Below are positions 10,377 to 17,488 of a stretch of DNA of 34,529 nt, piece after piece. The stretch is from Deltaproteobacteria bacterium (GTDB lineage: Bacteria; Myxococcota; UBA727; VGSZ01), in assembly GCA_020850995.1 (NCBI GenBank), contig JADZDP010000255.1, positions 1 through 34,529 of the forward strand. Direction: 5' to 3'. The position numbers and the translations under genes were made by a program. Position 1 is the first letter of the stretch, and every line of letters begins with the position of its first letter. The notes beneath the pieces are model-generated. The model was not told the DNA's origin and did no database searches. It saw nothing but the letters and a program-made list of their open reading frames with translations.

Positions 10377-11192
10377 TCAGTTCGCTGTGCCGACGTCGCG
10401 GGCGGCGGCCGCGTAGCTCGCGGCGGAGCTAACGGGAGCAGCCGCCACCGCGGGGCTACTCCCGAGCGAGCGAACGAACGCGACCAGATCCCAGGTGTCC
10501 GTGGCGTTCAGCACGGCGGCGTAGCCGGGCATGGGCGTGCCCTCGATGCCGCTTTGCACGGCGACAAACACGTCTTCGGGCGCGTTGCCGCGTTTGGGGC
10601 GCGCGGTGGTCATGTCGTAGGGGCGCAGCGGCCTGCCCGACGCGTCGGTCAGGCCGCGCGCGGAGGGTCCGTCGCCGCGCCCGCCCTCGCCGTGGCAGTC
10701 CGCGCAGCCGAAGCGTCGAAAGGCCGCGCGGCCTCGGAGCACCGCCGATGCCGAGAGGTCCGGCGGGTCGGGGATCGCGAGCACCACCGGCTTCGGGCCT
10801 GCGAAGCGCGGGGAGAATGACTTGACGACGTCGACGAGGGCCCAGCGGTCCGCCTCGGACAGGCCGGCCCATGCGGGCATCGGGGTGCCGGCCAAGCCGC
10901 GGCTCAGCGTCTGAAACAGATCGTCGTCGGACGGCGGATCGCCGGGGCGCGTCGATCGGACGCGGAACTGTCCCTTGGTGAAGTCGCGCGGCGGCGGATC
11001 CATCGATGCCGCCACCGGGCCCCGGCCGTCGCCGTCGGCGCCGTGGCACACCGCGCAGCGACCGGCATAGAGCTTTTGCCCGCGCTCGACGTCGACCGCG
11101 GGGCGCTCGGCGGCTGCCGGCTGCGAAAACGCCGCGACGCCGAGCGCGAGCACGACCAGCCACCGCCGCAGGGCGACTGTTTCAGGGTCCAT
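10377..11192 (-). CDS. Dihaem cytochrome c, periplasmic
   Basis: Electron carrier of 271 aa with an N-terminal signal (LVVLALGVAAFSQPAAA). It has two class I cytochrome c domains. The first has CAVCH at 46-50 with a later GTPMPAW segment, the second CADCH at 163-167 with a GTPMPGY segment. The Met in each GTPMP is the likely sixth haem ligand, so both haems should be His/Met and of fairly high potential. A Pro/Ala-rich tail closes the protein. The ATG at 11192 overlaps the preceding lipoprotein gene by 11 bases, so it belongs to the cytochrome-porin gene train. By position it could shuttle electrons between the molybdoenzyme encoded on the opposite strand and an outer-membrane or terminal partner. 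Confidence 0.93.
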   Translation of the reverse strand: MDPETVALRRWLVVLALGVAAFSQPAAAERPAVDVERGQKLYAGRCAVCHGADGDGRGPVAASMDPPPRDFTKGQFRVRSTRPGDPPSDDDLFQTLSRGLAGTPMPAWAGLSEADRWALVDVVKSFSPRFAGPKPVVLAIPDPPDLSASAVLRGRAAFRRFGCADCHGEGGRGDGPSARGLTDASGRPLRPYDMTTARPKRGNAPEDVFVAVQSGIEGTPMPGYAAVLNATDTWDLVAFVRSLGSSPAVAAAPVSSAASYAAAARDVGTAN

Positions 11193-11757
11193 GATTGTGT
11201 CCCACCGGCTCGGCCGCGGCGGCGGCGGCGCCGCCGCTCTCGTCGAAGACGAATTCACCCTCGACCACCAGCACCACCTCCGTCGGTGGCTCGAGCTCCG
11301 GCGAGCCCACGACCTGCACGCCGGCGTTGCGCAGCGCCCCAAGGTCGGGCGCGCCACTGTCGCCGAACATGAGCATGGCGGCCATGCCGCCGTCCTCATC
11401 CTCCTCGAGCGCCGGGCCGACGAGATCCCAGGGCAGATCGTCGTGCGCGTGCCCCTCGTCGCCGTGGGGCTCGAGCGCGTCGCGCGCATCGCTGGCAAAG
11501 GCGAACACCGGGACGTAGGAGTAGTCCACCGGCAGCGGCGGCAGCCCGACGACGTCGACGGTCATGTGCCCCTCGGCGGGGGATGCGTCGACCCGCCCGG
11601 TGGACGCGCCGATGGCGTCCGCGTCCACCGCGCCGAGCTCGGCGGGCAGGACGAGCTCGTGCCTGCCGGCCAGGTCGATGCCGACGTAGAGCACGCCGAG
11701 CTCGTCGTCTGCGCATCCCGACAGGCACAAGGCAGCGGAGAGCCAAGCGTACTTCAT
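11182..11757 (-). CDS. Lipoprotein with His-rich C-terminus, between cytochrome genes
   Basis: Predicted lipoprotein of 191 aa with lipobox LSGC (Cys15). The body contains VVGLPPLPVDYSYVPVFAF, then an acidic/His stretch (HGDEGHAHDD). The protein ends in Ala-rich sequence and HNHGP. The GLPxLPxxYxY segment resembles GLPELPEGYRYELW in the lipoprotein at 23274-24062, which also ends in a His-containing tail. The two may be distant relatives of the RskA C-terminal-like fold, in which the YxLW strand is typical. I do not recognise a characterised family. Its tight linkage (10 bp after the cytochrome-porin, 11 bp overlap with the dihaem cytochrome) points to a role at the envelope with those proteins, such as a structural or metal-handling accessory. 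Confidence 0.8.
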   Translation of the reverse strand: MKYAWLSAALCLSGCADDELGVLYVGIDLAGRHELVLPAELGAVDADAIGASTGRVDASPAEGHMTVDVVGLPPLPVDYSYVPVFAFASDARDALEPHGDEGHAHDDLPWDLVGPALEEDEDGGMAAMLMFGDSGAPDLGALRNAGVQVVGSPELEPPTEVVLVVEGEFVFDESGGAAAAAAEPVGHNHGP

Positions 11758-11767
11758 GTGCGCACCC

Positions 11768-12964
11768 TCAAAAGGCCCCATCGAACACGGCCAGCGCCGA
11801 GCTCTTGGGAAAGTCCTGGAAGTCATGACGCCAGCCGACGCTCACCAGCGCGTTCGGCGCGACGACGTAGGAGACGTGCACGGAGGCCTGGTTCGCGTTG
11901 AGCGCGACGTCGTCGGCGGCGACCAGCTCGTAGCGCAGCGCGCCCACCCAGCTCGACGTCACGGTCCACAGCGCCTCCCCGCGCGCCGCACCGAAGAGCA
12001 CGGGTACGCCATCGAGGTCGGGATCGGCGTGCCGGCTGGCGTACGCCGTCGCGAACAGGTTGACGGGACCGAGGTCGAGCTCGGCGTCGCCACCGAGGAC
12101 CCAGAAGTCGTCGCGCTGGGCGATGATGAAGTCGTCCATCGTGGTCTTGAGCTCGGCGCGGCCGAGATAGCCGAACGCGCCGATGCCGAGCTCGTGATCG
12201 GTGTTCTGAAAGAGGGTGTACGAGGCGCGCGCGAACACGTCCTTCCAATTATCGCGCTCGAGGCCCCCGCCCATGTCGCCGGCCACCACGGCGAGCTCGT
12301 AGTGGAAGGGTCCCCACAGCGGCCTGCCGTACGCCTCGATGCCGAGGTTGGCGTCCTCGAGGTCGAAGGTATTGCGCCCCACCTTGACCGACGTCGCGGC
12401 GGCCGGGGCGGCGAACAGGTGACGATGGCCGGGTCGTTGGAAGTCGAGCAGGAAGAACGACCCAGCGCGAACGTTGAGGCTGCCCCCGCCCAACGCATCA
12501 GCGAGCAGGTTGTGCACGCCGACCCGAGCATGGTGCAGCATCGGTTGCGGGAACGGCGTCCAGCTGAAGAAGTAGGAGACGTCCTTGACGATGCTGCCGC
12601 CGCCCATCACGTAGGACAGCACGCTCACCGCCGCGGGCGCCGCACCTTCCTCGACGTCGATCGGCACGAGCCCGTAGACCTGGCCGCGAGCACTCAGCGG
12701 GACCGACGCCAAGAAGCCCTCCACTCCCGTACCGGCCTTGGCGCGAAGCACCGCCTCGGCGCCGTCCGGCAGCTGGTAGCCGTTCTCGCGGTACAGGCGT
12801 CCGAGCGCGTTGAGCTGCGGGAAGTGGCCTTGGTGGCACGCGGTGCAAGCCATCTCGGTTCGGCGCGCGAAGGCGGGGATCGCGAGCGCGGCCTGCGGCT
12901 TGAGGCAGGCGATGACGACGCTGACGGCGATGGCGCCGGCCGACCTGCTCGAGACCCTTCGCAC
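11768..12964 (-). CDS. Outer-membrane cytochrome c-porin fusion (Cyc2-like layout)
   Basis: Protein of 398 aa. A signal peptide ends near ALA28. Directly behind it is FARRTEMACTACH with a single c-type haem site at Cys40-Cys43-His44, followed by LNALGRLYRENGYQLP. The remaining 330 or so residues are alternating polar/hydrophobic strands rich in Tyr, Trp and Gly, and the chain ends in Phe, as outer-membrane beta-barrels do. A monohaem cytochrome plug joined to a small porin is the architecture of Cyc2-type outer-membrane electron conduits, including iron oxidases. The PAFAR-x-x-x-x-x-C-x-x-CH-x(n)-LN-x-x-GR-x(n)-NGY pattern recurs in many uncharacterised relatives. The GTG start has a GGAGG site and lies 31 bases downstream of a sigma-54-type promoter. 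It is the first gene of the minus-strand train. Whether electrons go in or out cannot be told. Confidence 0.83.
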   Translation of the reverse strand: MRRVSSRSAGAIAVSVVIACLKPQAALAIPAFARRTEMACTACHQGHFPQLNALGRLYRENGYQLPDGAEAVLRAKAGTGVEGFLASVPLSARGQVYGLVPIDVEEGAAPAAVSVLSYVMGGGSIVKDVSYFFSWTPFPQPMLHHARVGVHNLLADALGGGSLNVRAGSFFLLDFQRPGHRHLFAAPAAATSVKVGRNTFDLEDANLGIEAYGRPLWGPFHYELAVVAGDMGGGLERDNWKDVFARASYTLFQNTDHELGIGAFGYLGRAELKTTMDDFIIAQRDDFWVLGGDAELDLGPVNLFATAYASRHADPDLDGVPVLFGAARGEALWTVTSSWVGALRYELVAADDVALNANQASVHVSYVVAPNALVSVGWRHDFQDFPKSSALAVFDGAF

Positions 12965-12994
12965 GCCGACCTCCGATCGCGCGAAGGCACGCTC

Positions 12995-13010
12995 AGCAAG
13001 TCATATGCCG
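12995..13010 (-). promoter_or_regulatory. Sigma-54-type promoter for the cytochrome-porin operon
   Basis: The minus strand reads CGGCATATGACTTGCT: GG (13009-13008), ten bases, GC (12997-12996). This is a close match to the -24/-12 consensus TGGCACG-N4-TTGCW. Transcription would start near 12984, about 20 bases before the GTG at 12964, leaving room for its GGAGG site. Confidence 0.68.
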
Positions 13011-13031
13011 CGGGTCCCCATCGTCAACCGG

Positions 13032-13047
13032 CGGCCCACCAATTGCA
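13032..13047 (+). promoter_or_regulatory. Sigma-54-type promoter for the molybdoenzyme operon
   Basis: The plus strand reads CGGCCCACCAATTGCA: GG (13033-13034), exactly ten bases, GC (13045-13046), with TTGCA intact at -12. The -24 half (CGGCCCA against TGGCACG) is weaker than on the opposite strand. It lies back to back with the minus-strand promoter, 21 bp away. Confidence 0.58.
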
Positions 13048-13168
13048 GACGAAACGCAGAGAGGCCGAGCCGCGGCCCCTTTGGTTCGGAGTCAAAGTCT
13101 TGAGCCCCGAGCGAAGCCACGTCGATGTCACCGGCCGGGTCACACCTGAACGTCGAGTGTCGCCGCGT

Positions 13169-13216
13169 GAGTCACACCCGAAGTCACACCCGAAGTCACC
13201 CCCGCAGTCACCCCCG
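13169..13216 (+). repeat. Four 12-bp tandem repeats at the start of the plus-strand operon
   Basis: Four consecutive 12-bp units of the form (g/a/c)AGTCACmCCCG, ending three bases before the ATG at 13220. A related GGTCACACCTGA lies at about 13138. They may be binding sites for the local NtrC-type regulator, since enhancers may lie downstream of or between divergent promoters. Alternatively they may be coding. The frame of the next gene stays open through them, reading SHPK-SHPK-SPPQ-SPPN, and a GTG at 13157 would include them, though no ribosome site precedes it. Confidence 0.85.
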
Positions 13217-13219
13217 AAC

Positions 13220-13993
13220 ATGAGCAAGGAAGAGCTCGCGGCCGATCTGGCTCGGCGTTGGACGGCTGCGCGTCGATCCGCCCTGCGCAGGGTTTTGGCC
13301 GAGTCGCCCGCATCGGGCGTCGGCTCTCATGAGGTCGACCGCGAGGACGACGCGGGGCTCCTCGAGCGTGCCATGGCGAGCAAGGGTGCAGCGACCCTCG
13401 ACGCCGTCTTCCAGCACAGCCACGCGCTGGGGAGCGGGTTTCGCCGCTACTACGGCGTGGACCTGACGCTCCCCGACCTGGCGCGCCTCCTCCCGCAGCT
13501 CGGTTCGCCCTGTCACGAGCAGGGCCTGCAGTCGATCGGCGCACCTGCCGCTGCAGCGCCAGCTCGTCGAAGTGAACGCCTGCCGTGTGGCGCCACGCCT
13601 GCCGCGTGCACCTTCTGGCGCGAGGCCACCCTCGGCTTGGTGAGCGGCACCTCCTCGACGGTCTACTTCACGCGCGTGTCGAGCCCGCTCGGCGGAGAGG
13701 CGAGCTGCGTCGACGTCCTGCACCTGGAGGCGCTGTCCGACGTCTGCTACCAACCGCCGCCGCCGACCGTGCATCAGGCGGTGCGGGACGCCTCGAGCGA
13801 GCTCGAGCGCACAGCTCCCGGCGCGCGCGTCGAGGTGCTCGGCCTCCAGGAAGGCGCTCTCCACGTGCGAGTGCACGGCACGACCGCGATCTGCGGCCTC
13901 GACCCCTTCACCGTCCTGAGGGGCGCGCTCGCTCGCGCAGTCCCCGCCCTCGTGATCCGGGATGCGAGCGCGAAGCCGGTGCTCGCGCCGTGA
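13220..13993 (+). CDS. Unknown six-Cys protein with a possible NifU-like C-terminus
   Basis: 257 aa, no signal peptide, so probably cytoplasmic. The N-terminal 70 residues are helical. The middle part holds CGATPAACTFWREATLGLVSG (residues 123-143) with Cys123 and Cys130, and Cys163 and Cys176 nearby. The C-terminal 75 residues (from VHQAVRD) run helix, VEVLGLQEGALHVRVHG strand pair, then ICGLDPFTVLRGALARAVPAL. This order resembles the NifU C-terminal scaffold fold (acidic helix, two strands, Cys, helix), but only one of the two scaffold cysteines remains (Cys225). First gene of the molybdoenzyme operon, 22 bp before the catalytic subunit. A maturation role (Fe-S or cofactor insertion) is inferred from position and fold impression. 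ATG 13220 has no clear Shine-Dalgarno; GTG 13157 is the alternative. Confidence 0.7.
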   Translation: MSKEELAADLARRWTAARRSALRRVLAESPASGVGSHEVDREDDAGLLERAMASKGAATLDAVFQHSHALGSGFRRYYGVDLTLPDLARLLPQLGSPCHEQGLQSIGAPAAAAPARRSERLPCGATPAACTFWREATLGLVSGTSSTVYFTRVSSPLGGEASCVDVLHLEALSDVCYQPPPPTVHQAVRDASSELERTAPGARVEVLGLQEGALHVRVHGTTAICGLDPFTVLRGALARAVPALVIRDASAKPVLAP

Positions 13994-14015
13994 CCCTACT
14001 GCCCAGGGAAGCCCC

Positions 14016-17000
14016 ATGTCGGACCGAATGAGCTCCTCCCGACGTACGTTCCTCCAGACGGTCTTGGGCGTATCGCTCGCGGGTGCCGCGCGGGCGGCGC
14101 CCATCCGCTACCTCGCGCCGATCGACGTCGACAACCCGCTCAAGTCCTATCCGAGCCGCGATTGGGAGCGCGCCTACCGCGACATCTTCGCGGCCGATTC
14201 CTCCTTCGTGTTCCTGTGCGCGCCCAACGACACCCACAACTGTCTGCTGCGGGCACACGTCAAGAACGGCGTCATCGTCCGCATCGGTCCCACCTTCGGC
14301 TACGGCAAGGCGAAGGATCTCGACGGCAACACCGCCTCACACCGATGGGATCCGCGGCTCTGTCAGAAGGGATTGGCGCTGGTGCGGCGCATCTACGGCG
14401 ATCGCCGCGTCAAGGCGCCGATGATCCGAAAAGGTTGGAAGGTGTGGATCGACGCCGGCTTCCCGCGCGACGCGACCACCGGCGCGCCGGATGCCAAGTA
14501 CTTCGAGCGCGGCAAGGACTCCTGGATCAGGCTCGAGTGGGACGAGGCCTTCGACTACGCCGCGCGTGCGTTCATCGACATTGCGCAGACCTACTCGGGC
14601 AAGCAGGGAGCCGAGCGCCTGTCGGCCCAGCGCTACGACCCCGCCATGATCGCGGCGATGGACGAGGCCGGCACCCAGACCATCAAGATCCGCGGCGGCA
14701 TGGCCTTGCTCGGCGCCACGCGCATCTTCGGCCTCTATCGCTTCGCCGGCCTGACGGCGCTGCTCGACGACCACCTGCGCAAGGTCGGCCCCGATCACGC
14801 TCACGGGGCGCGCGGCTGGGACAGCTACTCCTGGCACACCGACCTGCCGCCCGGCCACCCGATGGTGACGGGCGCGCAGACCAACGACTTCGATCTGTTC
14901 ACGGTGGAGAACAGCAAGCTGTGCATTGCGTGGGGCATGAATTGGATCACCACCAAGATGCCCGACAGCCACTGGCTCACCGAGGCGCGTCTCAAGGGCA
15001 CCAAGACGGTGGCGGTCACCGTCGAGTACAGCGCCACCGCCACCAAGTGCGACGAGGTCGTGGTCATCAAGCCCGGCACCGACCCGGCCTTCGCGCTCGG
15101 CATTGCCCAGGTGATCTTCAAGGAGAAGCTGTACGACGAGGCCTGGGTCAAGACCAACACCGACCTGCCCTTGCTGGTGCGCATGGACACGCTCAAGCCG
15201 CTCCGTCCCGAGGAGGTGGATGGTGTGGTGGCGCCGGAGCTCATGAAGAGCATGGGCCAGGCCACCGTGTTGCCGAGCGGCCAGAAGCCCGCGCCGGGCA
15301 TCGGGCACAAGGAGCAGATCGTCCCCGAGGCGCTCGTGCCCGAGATGAGCAGCTTCCTCGTGTGGGACGTCGAAACGAAGCGGCCGATCGTGGTCACGCG
15401 CGATCAGGTCGGTGCGCGCGCTCGAGCGCTCAAGCCCGACCTCCACGCACGCGTGAACATCAAGCTCAGGGACGGCAAGGAGGTGGAGGTGCGCACGCAC
15501 CTGTCACTGCTGCTCGAGTATCTCGACGCCAACATGACGCCCGCGCAGGTGTCGCAGATTACCGGCGCGCCGTCGTCGGCGATCGAGTCACTCGCGCGTC
15601 AGATCGCCGCCAACCCCGAGAAGACGCTGTTCGCGGTCGGCATGGGTCCAAACCAATTCTTCAACTCCGATTTGAAGGACCGCGCCATCCTCTTGGTCGC
15701 TGCCATCACGCGCAACCTCGGCTTTGCCGGCGGCAACGTCGGCAGCTACGCGGGCAACTACAAGACCGCCCTCTTCGGCGGCATGCCCCAGTACGTGATG
15801 GAGGATCCGTACCACCTCCAGCTCGACGCGCAGGGCCCGGTCAAGACCAGGAAGTACTCGAGCTACGAGTCGCTCCACTACTTCAACAACGGCGACCGTC
15901 CCTTGCGCGTCGGCTCCGCGCTGCTCACCGGCCAGGGCCACATGCCGACGCCCACCAAGGCGATGTGGCTCAGCAACTCCAACTCGGTGATCGGCAACGC
16001 CAAGTGGCATTTCGACGTCGTCCACAACACGCTGCCGCGCGTGGAGATGGTGGCCCTCGCCGATTGGTGGTGGACCGGCTCATGCGAGTACGCGGACATC
16101 GTCTTTGGCTGCGACTCCTGGGCAGAATTCCGTCACCTCGACATGACGGCGAGCTGCACCAACCCGTTCGTGCAGATGTTCCCCAAGTCGTCGATCCGCC
16201 GCGTGTTCGACACCAGGGGTGACGTCGAGATCGTCGCCGGCGTCAGCCGCGCCATCGGTGCGCGCTTGCAGGATCAGCGCTTCTCCGACGCCTGGAAGTT
16301 CGTCACCGACGACCGCACCGACGTGTACCTGCAGCGCATCATTGACGGCTCGTTCTCGCTCAAGGGCTACGACGTCGCGACGCTGGCGAAAGACGCCGCC
16401 GAGGGCATCCCGGCGCTCGTCAACGTGCGCACCTACCCGCGACTGTCGTCATTCGAGCAAGCCAAGAGCGAGCAGCCCTGGCACACCAAGAGCGGGCGCC
16501 TCGAGCTTTATCGCCACGAGGCCGAGTTCATCGACAGCGGCGAGAACCTGGTGGTCTACCGCGAGCCGGTCGACTCCACCTTCCGCGAGCCGAACGTGAT
16601 CGTGGCCGCGGCGCACCCGGCGATCCGCCCGAAGACGCCCGAGGACTACGGGCTGTCGCGCGACGATCGCTCGGGCGAGGTGCGGCCCGGGCGGCACGTG
16701 CAGTACACCGTCGAGGAGCTGCTCGAGTCGCAGCACCCGTTGCGCGCGCAGGGCTTCGGCTTCGTCTATCACACGCCCAAGTACCGGCACGGCGCGCACA
16801 CCACGCCGGTCGACACCGACTTCACCGGCGTGCTGTTCGGCCCCTTTGGCGACATGTACCGCCACGACAAGCGCATGCCGTCGATCACCGAGGGCTATGT
16901 CGACATCCACCCGCTCGATGCCAAGAGCCTGAAGCTCGAAGAGGGCGACTACGTCTACATCGACGCGGACCCTGCGGACCGCCCCTATCGCGGCTTCAAG

Positions 17001-17477
17001 CAAGGGACCGACGCGTATCAGCTCTCGCGCGTCATGCTGCGCGTGCGCTACTACCCGGGGACGCCGCGCGGGATCACGCGCACCTGGCACAACATGTACG
17101 GCGCCAGCTACGGCAGCGTGAAGGGGCACCTGACGCGCAAAGACGGCCTCGCGAAGAGCCCCGAGACCAACTACCAGGCGATGTACCGCTTCGGCTCGCA
17201 TCAGAGCGCCACGCGCGCCTGGTTGAAGCCGACCTTGATGACCGACTCCCTCGTGCACAAGGACATGTACGGCCAAGGCCTCATGAAGGGCTTCCTGCCC
17301 GACGTGCACTGTCCGGTCGGAGCGCCGCGCGAGGCGTTCGTCAAGCTCGTCAAGGCCGAGGACGCTGGCATCGGCGGCCAGGGGCTCTGGCGACCCGCGG
17401 CCCTCGGCTTTCGCCCGACCTACGAGAGCGCGGCCATGATCGTCTACCTCGCCGGCCAATACGTGCGTCGCGTCTGA
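14016..17477 (+). CDS. Type II DMSO-reductase-family molybdopterin catalytic subunit, Tat-exported
   Basis: Catalytic subunit of 1153 aa binding bis-MGD molybdenum and one Fe-S cluster. A twin-arginine signal (SSRRTFLQTVLGVSLAGAARA) sends it to the periplasm with the beta subunit. The Mo ligand of type II enzymes is visible as Asp276 in WHTDLPPGHPMVTGAQT, aligning with Asp222 of NarG. The N-terminal cluster motif is Cys68-x3-Asp72-x3-Cys76-x39-Cys116, aligned on CLLRAHVKNGVIV against the NarG motif His-x3-Cys-x3-Cys. Asp thus replaces the second cysteine. At 1153 aa it is longer than selenate, chlorate or dimethylsulfide enzymes (about 900-930) and nearer NarG and periplasmic nitrite oxidoreductases. 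The ATG has AGGGA upstream. The beta, gamma and chaperone genes follow. Family relatives act on nitrate, nitrite, selenate, (per)chlorate, dimethylsulfide and hydrocarbons. The substrate here is unknown. Confidence 0.93.
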   Translation: MSDRMSSSRRTFLQTVLGVSLAGAARAAPIRYLAPIDVDNPLKSYPSRDWERAYRDIFAADSSFVFLCAPNDTHNCLLRAHVKNGVIVRIGPTFGYGKAKDLDGNTASHRWDPRLCQKGLALVRRIYGDRRVKAPMIRKGWKVWIDAGFPRDATTGAPDAKYFERGKDSWIRLEWDEAFDYAARAFIDIAQTYSGKQGAERLSAQRYDPAMIAAMDEAGTQTIKIRGGMALLGATRIFGLYRFAGLTALLDDHLRKVGPDHAHGARGWDSYSWHTDLPPGHPMVTGAQTNDFDLFTVENSKLCIAWGMNWITTKMPDSHWLTEARLKGTKTVAVTVEYSATATKCDEVVVIKPGTDPAFALGIAQVIFKEKLYDEAWVKTNTDLPLLVRMDTLKPLRPEEVDGVVAPELMKSMGQATVLPSGQKPAPGIGHKEQIVPEALVPEMSSFLVWDVETKRPIVVTRDQVGARARALKPDLHARVNIKLRDGKEVEVRTHLSLLLEYLDANMTPAQVSQITGAPSSAIESLARQIAANPEKTLFAVGMGPNQFFNSDLKDRAILLVAAITRNLGFAGGNVGSYAGNYKTALFGGMPQYVMEDPYHLQLDAQGPVKTRKYSSYESLHYFNNGDRPLRVGSALLTGQGHMPTPTKAMWLSNSNSVIGNAKWHFDVVHNTLPRVEMVALADWWWTGSCEYADIVFGCDSWAEFRHLDMTASCTNPFVQMFPKSSIRRVFDTRGDVEIVAGVSRAIGARLQDQRFSDAWKFVTDDRTDVYLQRIIDGSFSLKGYDVATLAKDAAEGIPALVNVRTYPRLSSFEQAKSEQPWHTKSGRLELYRHEAEFIDSGENLVVYREPVDSTFREPNVIVAAAHPAIRPKTPEDYGLSRDDRSGEVRPGRHVQYTVEELLESQHPLRAQGFGFVYHTPKYRHGAHTTPVDTDFTGVLFGPFGDMYRHDKRMPSITEGYVDIHPLDAKSLKLEEGDYVYIDADPADRPYRGFKQGTDAYQLSRVMLRVRYYPGTPRGITRTWHNMYGASYGSVKGHLTRKDGLAKSPETNYQAMYRFGSHQSATRAWLKPTLMTDSLVHKDMYGQGLMKGFLPDVHCPVGAPREAFVKLVKAEDAGIGGQGLWRPAALGFRPTYESAAMIVYLAGQYVRRV

Positions 17478-17488
17478 AGGAGTCTGTC

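Noticed and set aside
11756..13219. Plus-strand open frame running into the 13220 gene
   Set aside because: Antisense to the cytochrome-porin; the part before 13157 shows no protein-like pattern, so the gene is taken to start at 13220 or at most 13157.
14162..16222. 686-codon frame inside the molybdoenzyme gene, same strand
   Set aside because: Out of frame with the clearly conserved catalytic subunit, Arg/Gln/Gly-rich, no family features.
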